A stretch of DNA of 64,000 bases from Candidatus Saccharimonadota bacterium (GCA_017431955.1 JAFRKC010000005.1:62001-126000); one strand, 5' to 3'. Counted from the stretch's first letter, positions 49,919 to 59,108 are shown. Numbers and translations: made by a program. The notes: generated by a model from the letters alone, not told the origin.

Positions 49919-49943
49919 AAATCCCCCATTAAGGGGGATTTTT
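49919..49943 (+). terminator. terminator after the HhH gene
   Basis: AAATCCCCC (49919-49927) / GGGGGATTT (49933-49941), loop ATTAA; T-run continues. Also placed to stop leuS from the other side. Confidence 0.87.
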
Positions 49944-49971
49944 CATGTAAGAAAAAGCAATAAAGAGGTTA

Positions 49972-52452
49972 CTAGGCAACGATATTGATAAGCTTGGCGT
50001 TCTTTGGAATAATGATTTTCTTTGGCTCACCAGAGATGTATTTTTTAACGTTTTCTTCGGTAAGGGCGAGTTTTTTGATTTTTTCTTCGTTTTTTACATC
50101 TTTAGCATCGATAGAAAGTTTGGCGCGTAGTTTGCCGTTAACCTGAACAACAAATTCGACAGTGTCGGCGACGAGATATTTTTCGTTCCAAACCGGCCAT
50201 TCGTCATCAGCTTTAAGAGATTCGAGCATTTCGGAAGCAAGGTGTGGAGCAAAAGGCTTGAGCAGTTTGGCTAGAGCGATAAGATCGGCTTTTTCGGCAC
50301 TGACTCTGTAGAGCTCGTTGACATATTCCATAAGAGCGGCGACTGCGGTATTGAAGTTGCCGTTATAGATGTCTTCGGTGACTTTTTTGATGGTTTTGTT
50401 TCTGATAATAATGTTGCTTGATGAACGATCTTTTTCGGGACGTTCGTTACGCCCGTCTTCACGGGGGTCTTCACTGCGTCCTCGTAGCGACTGCGGATGC
50501 TCCTCAAAAGATGTTTTACAAGCAACATTTTTGTCGAAGCAGAGGGTCCAGCAACGGTTGAGGAAGCGGTAGACACCACCAACAGAACGAGGATCCCAGG
50601 CGGCGTCGAGCTCGATTGGGCCGATGAACATCTCATAAGTGCGGAGCGTATCGGCACCATAGCCGTCGTTGATGACGTCTAGTGGATCGATGACATTACC
50701 CTTAGATTTGGACATCTTCTTACCATCTGGAGCGTTGATGTAGCCATGATAAATGAGTTTTTTGATAGGCTCGCGGAATGGAAGGTAGCCCTCGTCGGCG
50801 AAGAATTTGCACCAGAAACGGATGTAAAGCAGGTGAGCGACGGCGTGGTCGGCACCAACGTAAACATCGGTTGGGGCCCAGTATTTGATAGCTTTTTGAT
50901 CCCAAGCGTGTTTTTTGTCGTGTGGGGAGGCATAGCGCCAGAGGTACCAGCTGGAACAGGCATAGCCGTCGAGCGTATCAGTCTCTCTGGTCATTTCTTC
51001 ACCGTTGATTTCGACTTTGAGCCAATCTTTGGCTTTGGCGAGAGCGGAGCGGCCAGAATCGTCTGGTTTATAATCTTCTACTTCTGGAATAACAACTGGG
51101 AGTTGGTCTTCTGGAATAGCGTGTGGCTTGCCGTTTTTGTCGTAAGCGATTGGAATTGGGCAGCCCCAGTAGCGTTGGCGAGAAATGAGCCAGTCGCGCA
51201 TTTTATAAGTGACTTTAGCTTTGCCGATTTTTTGGCTTTCTAGCCAGTTTGTGATTTCTTCCCTGGCTTCGGCAGAATCCATACCATTGAATTTGCCAGA
51301 GTTTACGAGCGTGCCTTCGCCGTGGTAGCAAAGGTCGTCGTCGGCGATGGTTTCGGATTTTTCGATAACTTTGGCGATTTTGAGATCGAATTTTTTGGCG
51401 AACTCAAAGTCGCGTTCGTCGTGGGCTGGGACGGCCATGACGGCACCTTCGCCATAGCCCATCAAAACGTAGTCGGATATCCAAATTGGAATTTCTTCTC
51501 CGGTGGCTGGGTTGATAGCGTAACTGCCGGTGAAAACACCGGTTTTTTCTTTGTTTTCTTGGCGTTCGATTTCAGATTTTTTGATGGCTGAAGCGCAGTA
51601 TTCTTCGACTTTTGCTTTGGTGTTGTCGTTGATGAGTTTAGAAATGAGTGGATGTTCTGGAGCTAAGACGAGGAAGCTGGCGCCGAAAAGCGTGTCTGGA
51701 CGGGTGGTGAAGACCTTAATTTTGCTGTCTTTCTCGGCGACTTCAAAGTCAATTTCGGCGCCCTCAGAACGGCCGATCCAGTTTTTCTGCATGGTTTTGA
51801 TTTTTTCTGGCCAATCAAGGGCATCGATTTCATCAAGAAGTTCGTCGGCGTAGGCGGTAATTTTAAAGAACCACTGCTTCATCTTTTTCTTTTCGACTTC
51901 GTGACCACAGCGCCAGCAGCAGCCATTCTCTACTTGCTCGTTGGCAAGAACGGTTTTGTCGACTGGACACCACCATTGATAAGATTCTTTTTGATAAGCA
52001 AGACCCTTTTTGAAAAGTTGCAGGAAGCACCATTGAGTCCAGTGATAATAATCTGGATCAGAAGTGTTGATTTCGCGGTCCCAGTCAATGGCATAACCGA
52101 GACGCTTGGCTTGTTTGCGGAAATTATCGATATTGGTTTTGGTGGCTTCTTTTGGCGAAACGCCGGTTTTAATGGCGTAATTTTCGGCAGGAAGACCGAA
52201 GGTATCGTAGCCGAAAGGGCGAAGTACATTGCATTTTTGCTGGGTATAAAAACGGGTTAAAACGTCAACGATAGTGAAGTTGCGGACATGACCAACGTGT
52301 AGACCGGCACCGGATGGATATGGGAACATTTCGGCGATAAACATTTTTTGGCGGCCGTCGCCTTCTTTACCTTCTAGAGCTTTGAAGGGTTTTTCTTTTT
52401 CCCAAATTTTTTGCCATTTTTCTTCTATTTTAAGAGGGTCATATCTTTCCAT
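49972..52452 (-). CDS. leuS: leucyl-tRNA synthetase with GC-rich in-frame insert
   Basis: 826 residues. HIGH-type PYPSGAGLHVGHVRNF, KMSKS in KKMSKSKGNVIDP, editing domain (TTRPDTLFGASFLVLAPEHP), and zinc-type cysteines retained in ENGCCWRCGHE. Near residues 649-678 lies an insert of about 30 residues (EEHPQSLRGRSEDPREDGRN, ERPEKDRSSS) encoded by 50419-50506. It is GC-rich, Arg/Glu/Asp-rich and unlike the surrounding protein, located between the catalytic body and the anticodon-binding helices. Promoter with TATAAT at 52459-52464, very close to the ATG. Confidence 0.97.
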   Translation of the reverse strand: MERYDPLKIEEKWQKIWEKEKPFKALEGKEGDGRQKMFIAEMFPYPSGAGLHVGHVRNFTIVDVLTRFYTQQKCNVLRPFGYDTFGLPAENYAIKTGVSPKEATKTNIDNFRKQAKRLGYAIDWDREINTSDPDYYHWTQWCFLQLFKKGLAYQKESYQWWCPVDKTVLANEQVENGCCWRCGHEVEKKKMKQWFFKITAYADELLDEIDALDWPEKIKTMQKNWIGRSEGAEIDFEVAEKDSKIKVFTTRPDTLFGASFLVLAPEHPLISKLINDNTKAKVEEYCASAIKKSEIERQENKEKTGVFTGSYAINPATGEEIPIWISDYVLMGYGEGAVMAVPAHDERDFEFAKKFDLKIAKVIEKSETIADDDLCYHGEGTLVNSGKFNGMDSAEAREEITNWLESQKIGKAKVTYKMRDWLISRQRYWGCPIPIAYDKNGKPHAIPEDQLPVVIPEVEDYKPDDSGRSALAKAKDWLKVEINGEEMTRETDTLDGYACSSWYLWRYASPHDKKHAWDQKAIKYWAPTDVYVGADHAVAHLLYIRFWCKFFADEGYLPFREPIKKLIYHGYINAPDGKKMSKSKGNVIDPLDVINDGYGADTLRTYEMFIGPIELDAAWDPRSVGGVYRFLNRCWTLCFDKNVACKTSFEEHPQSLRGRSEDPREDGRNERPEKDRSSSNIIIRNKTIKKVTEDIYNGNFNTAVAALMEYVNELYRVSAEKADLIALAKLLKPFAPHLASEMLESLKADDEWPVWNEKYLVADTVEFVVQVNGKLRAKLSIDAKDVKNEEKIKKLALTEENVKKYISGEPKKIIIPKNAKLINIVA

Positions 52453-52498
52453 GTCAAAATTATACCATAAAAACAGATAAAAGAAATACCTTGTATTG

Positions 52499-52582
52499 AG
52501 ATGCCCAATATGATTATTTTGAGTTAGCGCTCCGGGCCGCTAGGCCAAGTCTTACTAACTCAAAATAATATATTGGACATCT
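52499..52582. repeat. long inverted repeat upstream of leuS and the SpoU gene
   Basis: Arms 52499-52527 and 52555-52582 match over about 28 bases with one mismatch and one indel (AATATGATTATTTTGAGTTAG against its complement). The 27-base loop is GC-rich and contains GGCC-GCTA-GGCC. It lies between divergent genes, so it is not an ordinary end-of-gene terminator. Confidence 0.75.
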
Positions 52583-52599
52583 GTGATACAATTGATTTC

Positions 52600-53106
52600 A
52601 TGAAAATTGCTGTTGTGTTAGATAATATTCGTTCGACTTATAATGTAGGGGCGATTTTAAGGTCGTGTGAAGGCTTTGGCGTTTCTAAAGTTGTACTTTC
52701 TGGCGTGACGCCAAGAGTGCACGATAATTCCCTTTTGCCACATCTGAGAGAAAAACTGGATAAACAAATTCGCAAAACTGCGCTTGGTGCGGAAGATATG
52801 TTAGAGATTTATGCGTTTGATGATATATTTTCCACGATTTCGGATTTTAAAAATAAGGGATGGAAGATTGTAGGGCTTGAAAATAATATTCAAGATGAGC
52901 GCTTGATTTCTTTAAAGGATGAAAGGTTGCGCGATAAACTTGGCGACAAAATCGTCCTTATTTTAGGCGAAGAAGTACACGGTATAGACCAAAAACTATA
53001 CAATCTAATTGATGTTTTTGTAGAAATTCCAATGCATGGCAAAAAAGAATCTTTCAATGTTTCAGTCGCAGCTGGCGTTGCATTATATGGTATTTTAGAA
53101 GGCTAA
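52600..53106 (+). CDS. SpoU/TrmH-family RNA 2'-O-methyltransferase
   Basis: 168 residues from ATG 52600 (the frame is open to a TTG inside the inverted repeat, less likely). SPOUT motifs: NIRSTYNVGAILRSCEGFG, LILGEEVHGI, and the knot EIPMHGKKESFNVSVAAGVA. It methylates a ribose in tRNA or rRNA with SAM. The short length and lack of an N-terminal domain fit TrmL/TrmH-like proteins; the exact target is unknown. Flanked on both sides by inverted repeats. Confidence 0.9.
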   Translation: MKIAVVLDNIRSTYNVGAILRSCEGFGVSKVVLSGVTPRVHDNSLLPHLREKLDKQIRKTALGAEDMLEIYAFDDIFSTISDFKNKGWKIVGLENNIQDERLISLKDERLRDKLGDKIVLILGEEVHGIDQKLYNLIDVFVEIPMHGKKESFNVSVAAGVALYGILEG

Positions 53107-53188
53107 AAATAAAAGTATAAGCGTAGTGCAGCCGGAGTGCGAAGCACCCCGCGCGTAACGCTCGAGGGATGGTTATATTTTTAGCCTT
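53099..53188. repeat. inverted repeat / bidirectional terminator between SpoU gene and dnaE
   Basis: AAGGCTAAAAATA (53099-53111) / TATTTTTAGCCTT (53176-53188), exact 13-base arms around a GC-rich interior of 64 bases with GTGC-GAA-GCAC and GCGT...ACGC pairs. The left arm includes the stop codon. It separates convergent genes. Confidence 0.75.
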
Positions 53189-53194
53189 TAAATG

Positions 53195-56100
53195 CTATTT
53201 GATTTTAACGCAATCTTCGCCAATGAGATTTTTGAGTTCTTGTAAGATATCTTCTTCGAAATCAACTTTAAATGGCATTTTGAGGGCTTGTTTTTTGCCA
53301 TCGGTTTCTAGGACCATGACTACGTCTTGGCGTCCTTTGTGTTTATTGCAAATATTTTTAAACTCAGTGAGAAGCTTGACGTCGTCACTGTTTTTGATGA
53401 GGACGTAGAGCTTTTCGCCGTGGTGGTCTTTTGGCGGGGCAATTTTTTCTGGCTCGGGCTCTTTGCTCTTGGTTTTGCTGATATATTCGGCTGAGCTTTT
53501 ACTGCGTGGTTTGGCAGATGGGGCGGCTTTTGGTTCTGGCAGTTTGGTACCGGTAGATTTGTAGTTTTCTAAAGTTTCGTCTGAGATTATTTCGACTGAA
53601 TCGGCAAGGACTTTAATATCGGTGGTGGTGTTGCCGTTTTTGTCTTTGGCATTGACGCGGCCGGTGATTTTGACGACGTTATCTTGGACTAATTTTCCAC
53701 CAAATTGTTCAAAGATGCTCGGGAAAATAATGGCTTCTTGTTCGCTAGTTTTGTTTTCGATTTTAACGAAGGCCATCTTAGCGTTGGACTTGGTGAGGAG
53801 CGTGCGGACATTGGTGATAATGCCGCCGATAACTACCGTTTTGCCGTCGTTTTCGGCACTAACGATGGAATATGGATGGGTTTGTTCTTCGAAGAAAGTA
53901 TCGTATTTGTCTAGTGGGTGGGCAGAGAGATAAAGCCCCATTAAATCGCGCTCTGCAAGGAGCTGTTCTTTTTCGGAGAAGGCGGTTGGTGCTGGTTTAA
54001 TTTCTGGTTCTGGAATGGCACCGGCATCGCCGAATGCGCCGAAGAGATCGGTTTGGCCGGAGGAAGCGTCTTTTTGGCATTTAGCGCCGTAGGCTTGGAT
54101 ATTTTCGAGGTTAAATAACAGATCGGAACGGGAGTAGCCAAAGCTGTCAAACGCACCGGTTTTGATGGCGGCTTCCCAGGATTTTTTATTGAATTTGGTG
54201 CTGTCGACACGCTTGGCGAAGTCGCAAACGGACTTGAACAGGCCGTTTTTGTCGCGTTCTGGAATAACGATATCTTCGATAAGGGCTTTTCCCATATTTT
54301 TGATGCCGGAGAGACCAAAGCGGATGGTTTTTTCGCCACCAACGATAGCGAAATCGCCGTAGGATTGGTTGATATCTGGGCCGAGAACTTTGAGGTCGAT
54401 ATGTTTACATTCGTTGATTTCAATAGCAAGGCGGTCGGTCCAGCGCATGTCGGCGGTCATGAGTGCGGCCATGAAGGCGTCTGGATAGTGCGCTTTGAGA
54501 TAGGCGGTCCAGTAGGCGATAAGAGCGTAACAGGCGGCGTGAGACTTGTTGAAGCAGTAGTTAGCGAATTCTAGAAGCTGTGACCAGAAGGTTTCGGCGA
54601 TTTCTTTGGTGGCACCGCCGACTTTGACGGCACCTTCGATAAATTCTGGTTTGACCTTTTTCATGAGGTCGATTTTCTTTTTACCCACAGCTTTGCGTAA
54701 TGTATCAGCTTGACCACCGGTAAATCCGCACCATTCCTTAGAGATCTGCATGAACTGCTCTTGATAAATCAAAATGCCGTAAGTGCTCTTTAGGGAGTTT
54801 TCGAGGCCGGGGTGGAGATAAGTGATTTTTTCTTCACCGTGTTTGCGTTTGATGAAAGAGTCGATAAACTGCATTGGGCCTGGGCGATAGAGCGCGACCA
54901 TAGCGATGATATCTTCGAACGAGCTGGCCTTCAAATCTTTTAAATAGCGTTTCATGCCGGCAGATTCAAGCTGGAAAACACCGGTAGTTTCGGCGCGTTG
55001 GAAGAGCTCGAAGGTTTTTTTGTCGTCCAAAGGAACGGAGTAAAGATCGATGTCGTCGTGGTAGACTTTGCGAATCATGCGGAGAGCATTGTTGATGACG
55101 GAAAGGTTGGAAAGACCGAGAAAGTCCATTTTTAAGAGCCCTAGCTCCTCGACGGTGCCCATTGGAAATTGAGCGGCGATTGGACCTTTGGCGGAAACCT
55201 CGAGTGGCAAGAATTTAACTAAGTCATCAGGGGCAATAATGACACCGCAGGCGTGAACACCGTGGTTTCTAATGGTGCCTTCGAGACGGCTAGCAAAATC
55301 CAGAACTTCTTTAGAAACCGGATTGGTTTCGTATTCGTGCTTCAAATCCGGGACTTCTTTAATGGCATCAGGAAGGTGAACATGGTGGCCCATCACTGGA
55401 TCTGGCACCATTTTGGCCAAGCGGTCGGCTTCGGCGTAAGGAACTTCAAGCACGCGGGCAACGTCGCGCACGGCGTTTTTTGCCATCATTTTACCAAAGG
55501 TAACAATGTTGGAAACGCGCGCTTCGCCATATTTGTTGGTGCAGTATTCGATCACTTCGTCGCGGCGAGTATCCTGGATATCGGTATCGATATCTGGCAT
55601 AGAGATGCGGTCTGGGTTTAAGAATCTTTCGAAGAGAAGGTCGTATTTTAATGGGTCGAGCTCGGTGATGCGGAGAGCGTAGGCAAGGATGGAACCGGCG
55701 GCGGAGCCACGACCTGGGCCGTAGACAATACGATTGCTTTTGCCCCAATTAATGAAATCTTGGACGATGAGGAAATAGCCGTTGTAACCCATTTTATCGA
55801 CGACGGACAGCTCGTAATCGATACGGGGGAGGATTTTTTTGGTTTCATCCTCGGTTTTTTTATCGTGTGTCTCTAATAGTTTGCGACATTCATCTATAGA
55901 GAGATTTTCTGCCTCTTTCTCTGTTTTATCGCAGTAACGGAAGACTAAGCCGCGGAAAACGAGTTTGTCTAGGTAGGTTTTTTCGTCTTCACCCTTTGGC
56001 ACTGGGAATTTTGGAATAAGAATACGACCGAGGTCGAGTTCGACATTGCAACGATCGGCGATTTTTTTGGTGTTTAAAACGGCCTCTGGGCAGGTTTTGC

Positions 56101-56908
56101 CCCAGCGAGAAATGATTTCGGTTGGTGGAATAACGTGGAGTTCAAAATCTTTTAAGGTCATGCGGTTTTTGTCAGATAGATTGGCGGCGGTGCCGATGCA
56201 AAGCAGAACTTCGTGGGCGTCTTGATCTTCGTGTTTGAGATAGTGGGCATCACAGGTAACGACCAGAGGTAGGCCAGTTTCTTTAGAAATTTTCTGCAGA
56301 GTCTTGTTGATTTTATTTTGCTCTTCCCAGTGGGTAGGCGAATCAGGGTGACCGTGATCTTGCATTTCTAGGTAAAAACGGTCTTTAAAAACATCAGAAT
56401 ACCAGTCTATTAATTCCCTGGCTTTTTTGAGGTCGTCAGCGCGGATGGCTTCGGAGATTTCGGAGCCGGCGCAGCCAGATAAACAGATAACTCCTTCATT
56501 GTATTTTTTGAGATCTTCGTGGTCGGTGCGTGGGCGGTAATATTTGCCATTAATTTCGGCCTCGCTCATTAATCTACAGAGGTTTTCGAACCCCTTGTTG
56601 TTCATGGCGAGGAGAGTAATATGAAAGCGCTGTTTATCGTGAGCCGGGTCGCGATCGGTCTTTTTGCGGGCGGCAACATAGGCCTCGAGGCCGAGGATTG
56701 GTTTGATACCGGCATCTTTGGCGGTTTTATAGAGGTCTACAAGGCCGGACATAGTGCCGTGATCGGTAACGGCAACGGCCTCCATCCCTTGTTCTTTCAC
56801 AAAATTAACCAGTTCGGGGATTTTGGTCAAACCATCAAGTAATGAATAGTGCGTGTGGTTGTGCAGATGCACAAAATCACTCGGCTTTAACTCCACTTTC
56901 TCTGTCAT
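53195..56908 (-). CDS. dnaE: DNA polymerase III alpha subunit
   Basis: 1237 residues. PHP domain first (HNHTHYSLLDG, VTDHGTMSG), then the polymerase palm with GPGRGSAAGS and PDIDTDIQDTRRDEVI (catalytic Asp pair), YQEQFMQI, HhH and a C-terminal OB domain (VVIGGIITNVRTLLTKSNAK). The linker near residue 1150 is Pro/Lys/Ser-rich. This is the main replicative polymerase (DnaE1 type). The -10 TATAAT is at 56915-56920. Confidence 0.98.
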   Translation of the reverse strand: MTEKVELKPSDFVHLHNHTHYSLLDGLTKIPELVNFVKEQGMEAVAVTDHGTMSGLVDLYKTAKDAGIKPILGLEAYVAARKKTDRDPAHDKQRFHITLLAMNNKGFENLCRLMSEAEINGKYYRPRTDHEDLKKYNEGVICLSGCAGSEISEAIRADDLKKARELIDWYSDVFKDRFYLEMQDHGHPDSPTHWEEQNKINKTLQKISKETGLPLVVTCDAHYLKHEDQDAHEVLLCIGTAANLSDKNRMTLKDFELHVIPPTEIISRWGKTCPEAVLNTKKIADRCNVELDLGRILIPKFPVPKGEDEKTYLDKLVFRGLVFRYCDKTEKEAENLSIDECRKLLETHDKKTEDETKKILPRIDYELSVVDKMGYNGYFLIVQDFINWGKSNRIVYGPGRGSAAGSILAYALRITELDPLKYDLLFERFLNPDRISMPDIDTDIQDTRRDEVIEYCTNKYGEARVSNIVTFGKMMAKNAVRDVARVLEVPYAEADRLAKMVPDPVMGHHVHLPDAIKEVPDLKHEYETNPVSKEVLDFASRLEGTIRNHGVHACGVIIAPDDLVKFLPLEVSAKGPIAAQFPMGTVEELGLLKMDFLGLSNLSVINNALRMIRKVYHDDIDLYSVPLDDKKTFELFQRAETTGVFQLESAGMKRYLKDLKASSFEDIIAMVALYRPGPMQFIDSFIKRKHGEEKITYLHPGLENSLKSTYGILIYQEQFMQISKEWCGFTGGQADTLRKAVGKKKIDLMKKVKPEFIEGAVKVGGATKEIAETFWSQLLEFANYCFNKSHAACYALIAYWTAYLKAHYPDAFMAALMTADMRWTDRLAIEINECKHIDLKVLGPDINQSYGDFAIVGGEKTIRFGLSGIKNMGKALIEDIVIPERDKNGLFKSVCDFAKRVDSTKFNKKSWEAAIKTGAFDSFGYSRSDLLFNLENIQAYGAKCQKDASSGQTDLFGAFGDAGAIPEPEIKPAPTAFSEKEQLLAERDLMGLYLSAHPLDKYDTFFEEQTHPYSIVSAENDGKTVVIGGIITNVRTLLTKSNAKMAFVKIENKTSEQEAIIFPSIFEQFGGKLVQDNVVKITGRVNAKDKNGNTTTDIKVLADSVEIISDETLENYKSTGTKLPEPKAAPSAKPRSKSSAEYISKTKSKEPEPEKIAPPKDHHGEKLYVLIKNSDDVKLLTEFKNICNKHKGRQDVVMVLETDGKKQALKMPFKVDFEEDILQELKNLIGEDCVKIK

Positions 56909-56960
56909 AAATTAATTATAACATAGCTTTTGGCACTACAATAAGATAGAAAACGTCAAA

Positions 56961-56990
56961 AAACGCCAAAATGCTTGACTTTTTTGGCGT
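56961..56990 (-). terminator. terminator of the galU-side operon, overlapping a + strand promoter
   Basis: Minus-strand stem AACGCCAAAA/TTTTGGCGTT followed by TTTTGACG, which ends the operon containing the YtxH-like gene. Confidence 0.78.
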
Positions 56991-57003
56991 TTTGTGCTAT
57001 AAT
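56975..57003 (+). promoter_or_regulatory. consensus promoter pointing antisense
   Basis: TTGACT (56975-56980), 17 bases, TATAAT (56998-57003). It lies in the loop and arm of the minus-strand terminator and points into the 3' end of the YtxH-like gene. No + strand ORF follows. Confidence 0.55.
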
Positions 57004-57032
57004 GAAATTGTAGGGTATTTCTTGAAGACAAA

Positions 57033-57317
57033 CTACTTCCTGGCGTGTTTATTGGCGCTAGATTTTTTGACTGCAGGTTTCTTTGCTGAGGCCTTTTTGG
57101 TAGCTGTCTTTTTAGTGGCCGGTTTTCGGCCTTGTAACTTTTTAGCTTCTTTTTTAGCTCTACTGACCGCCTTTTTGCCTTCTCTTTTGAGATCGGCTTG
57201 AGTTTCTTTGCCGGATTTTGGAGCGGTGAGAATACCGGCAATACCGCCAGCGACAGCTCCGATTACTGCACCGAGCAGGAATTTGCTATTTTGTTTTTTT
57301 GCTTTCTTTTTAGCCAT
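57033..57317 (-). CDS. YtxH-like protein with Lys/Ala histone-like tail
   Basis: 94 residues from ATG 57317 behind GAAAGGGTGCTT. A Gly/Ala-rich hydrophobic segment (LLGAVIGAVAGGIAGILTAP, KSGKETQADL) is the YtxH/gas-vesicle-GvpP pattern. The last 40 residues repeat KKxAxxK (ATKKTATKKASAKKPAVKKS), like histone H1 tails. Membrane-linked stress protein or nucleoid tether; role unknown. Confidence 0.8.
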   Translation of the reverse strand: MAKKKAKKQNSKFLLGAVIGAVAGGIAGILTAPKSGKETQADLKREGKKAVSRAKKEAKKLQGRKPATKKTATKKASAKKPAVKKSSANKHARK

Positions 57318-57329
57318 AAGCACCCTTTC

Positions 57330-57584
57330 TTATTTGCCTTTTTTACTTTTAGTATTAGTGTATCGATTTGCAAAAGTTTTGACGACTCCGCCGATAGAGG
57401 TCATGTCTTTGACGTTATCTACGACATCGTCGGCCTTTTCGGCGATGCTTTGGCCGGTGACGATAATTTTCTTAGCTTCTTTGGTGATGCCAATCAATTT
57501 GACAAGTAAGATAATGCCGAGGATAAGGAAAACTAACAGTGCTACTGATAGAAATACTACTAAAATCCATTCTGCTACGTTCAT
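57330..57584 (-). CDS. small membrane protein (DUF948-like)
   Basis: 84 residues: one N-terminal membrane helix (WILVVFLSVALLVFLILGII), then an amphipathic helix of AKKIIVTGQSIAEKADDVVD type as in DUF948 proteins, often found beside YtxH. Basic end (TNTKSKKGK). Located between galU and the YtxH gene with 2- and 12-base gaps, so co-expressed. Confidence 0.78.
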   Translation of the reverse strand: MNVAEWILVVFLSVALLVFLILGIILLVKLIGITKEAKKIIVTGQSIAEKADDVVDNVKDMTSIGGVVKTFANRYTNTKSKKGK

Positions 57585-57586
57585 TT

Positions 57587-58465
57587 TTACTCCTTTTCTT
57601 TAATAATTTTTTTGATTTCATCAGCGTAATCTTCGTTATCTAGAGTATAGCTAAGCAGTGCCATGAAGTAGTTCTTTGGGTCTCCGGTGGTCATCCAGGT
57701 GCCGGAAGTTTTACGAGCGTAAACTTTGCCGGTTGGGATGAGACGGGCGATAGCGTCGGCGGTCCAGAGTTCACCATCGAGGCCGGTGAGGCTTGGGTCG
57801 AGATATTTGAAGATTTCCGGAGTGAGAAGATAGCGGCCATAGGACGCAAGATCAGAAGCGGCTTCTTCTGGTTTTGGTTTTTCGACAAGGCCATTTAGGC
57901 GTTCGGTTTGTTCGTCGAAATCAATAGAAGCGTATTTTTTGATTTCTTCGTGTGGAACGAGTTGGCCAGCAATGATGGCAACTGCATCTGGATGATCAGA
58001 AAAAGCATCAATCAAATCTTTGACGGCTGGAGTGCCAAAGACAACATCGTCGGAATAAATAGCGAGGAAGGCTTCGTCGTCGTCAATAAAATCCTTAGCG
58101 GAGGCAATTGGCGAGCCGTTGCCGTAAGGAAAATTTGGGTCCTGAGTAATAACGGTGATTTTTGGCAGTTCAAAAATGTCTTTGACTGGCTTAAAGCGAT
58201 CTTCTTTGCCTTGAGCGGCGAGCTGTTTTTCGATGTGTGGAACTTTGTTGGTGAAGTAATCTTCGTAGATTGGTTTGCCTTCTGGAGTGGCAACAAGAAT
58301 GATCTCTTTGATGCCAGACTTGGCACATTCTTCCACGACGAGTTGAATAACTGGGCGATTGCCGATTGGGAGCATGCCTTTTGGAATAGTCTTGGTAATT
58401 GGCAGGTAGCGGCTAGCGAAGCCGGCATCAGTGATGATGGCTTTGGTTGGTGTTCTGTAGTTCAT
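57587..58465 (-). CDS. galU: UTP-glucose-1-phosphate uridylyltransferase
   Basis: 292 residues. Makes UDP-glucose from UTP and glucose-1-phosphate. ITDAGFASRYLPITKTIPKG is the nucleotide-binding start (the usual GxGTR reads GFASR). MLPIGNRPVIQLVVEECAKS, DDEAFLAIYSDDV and VEKPKPEEA are conserved. Could supply UDP-glucose for surface glycans. It follows the DUF308 gene with a TATAAT (58486-58491) in between. Confidence 0.95.
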   Translation of the reverse strand: MNYRTPTKAIITDAGFASRYLPITKTIPKGMLPIGNRPVIQLVVEECAKSGIKEIILVATPEGKPIYEDYFTNKVPHIEKQLAAQGKEDRFKPVKDIFELPKITVITQDPNFPYGNGSPIASAKDFIDDDEAFLAIYSDDVVFGTPAVKDLIDAFSDHPDAVAIIAGQLVPHEEIKKYASIDFDEQTERLNGLVEKPKPEEAASDLASYGRYLLTPEIFKYLDPSLTGLDGELWTADAIARLIPTGKVYARKTSGTWMTTGDPKNYFMALLSYTLDNEDYADEIKKIIKEKE

Positions 58466-58496
58466 AAAGTCTCCTTTGAAACCTCATTATAGCACG

Positions 58497-59108
58497 TTAT
58501 TTTTTCTTTTTGGACGAGGTGCGTTTTTTGCTGGATTTTGCGCGAGTGATTTTAGCTTCGAGTTTTTGAGCACGGTTGTGAATGCCATAGATGAGGCTAG
58601 AAGTGCCAAGGATGAGCATGTAGGCACCGAAGAAGCGAACAAAGTCTGCCTCTCTTAGTAGGCCGGAGTTGAAGATGACAACACCCATGATGGCGCCACA
58701 AATACCGCAGATGATCCAGATAAAGCGGTCGGTTGAATCGTCTGGGACTTTAAGACCAATTAAAATTTCGATAATACCACGAACCAGTGTGTACATTGCG
58801 ATGAGAGTTAGATGCCAAGCGGCGTTTTCTTGAATGGTGAAAATTAGGGATAGAGCGATAGCTAAGTCGATAGCCGCAATGATGAGTGTAACGGCCCAGC
58901 CGGATTTGTTGTGCTCACGATGGAGAGCGTTGAAGAGCTCTACAATACCCATAGCAAGTAAGAAAACAGCTACTAAAGTTACCATGCCGCTAGTATTAGA
59001 GGATGGATTAAATAGCATGAGCCATCCAAATAGCAGTGCTAGAGCGCCTTGAACGGCAAAAACTAGCCAGTGGCTGTCGATATAATTACGATTGATAGGT
59101 GTTGTCAT
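58497..59108 (-). CDS. DUF308/HdeD-family membrane protein
   Basis: 203 residues with six helices arranged as two similar halves (LVFAVQGALALLFGWLMLFN; GMVTLVAVFLLAMGIVELFN and so on). HdeD in E. coli is linked to acid tolerance; function of most homologues is unknown. The C-terminus is very basic (ITRAKSSKKRTSSKKKK). Position between FemAB genes and galU suggests an envelope role. Confidence 0.88.
   Translation of the reverse strand: MTTPINRNYIDSHWLVFAVQGALALLFGWLMLFNPSSNTSGMVTLVAVFLLAMGIVELFNALHREHNKSGWAVTLIIAAIDLAIALSLIFTIQENAAWHLTLIAMYTLVRGIIEILIGLKVPDDSTDRFIWIICGICGAIMGVVIFNSGLLREADFVRFFGAYMLILGTSSLIYGIHNRAQKLEAKITRAKSSKKRTSSKKKK

Noticed and set aside
52573..52599. TTG start for the SpoU protein at 52573.
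   Set aside because: It lies inside the inverted-repeat arm and adds residues that do not fit the family; the ATG at 52600 begins the conserved MKIAVVLDNIRS.
53099..53188. Insertion sequence remnant next to dnaE.
   Set aside because: Inverted repeats are present, but there is no transposase fragment and no target duplication that I can see; kept as a repeat only. No transposase, integrase or phage gene was found in the window.
57908..58492. 194-codon + strand open frame over galU.
   Set aside because: Shadow of galU; the protein is Trp/Phe-rich nonsense typical of antisense reading.
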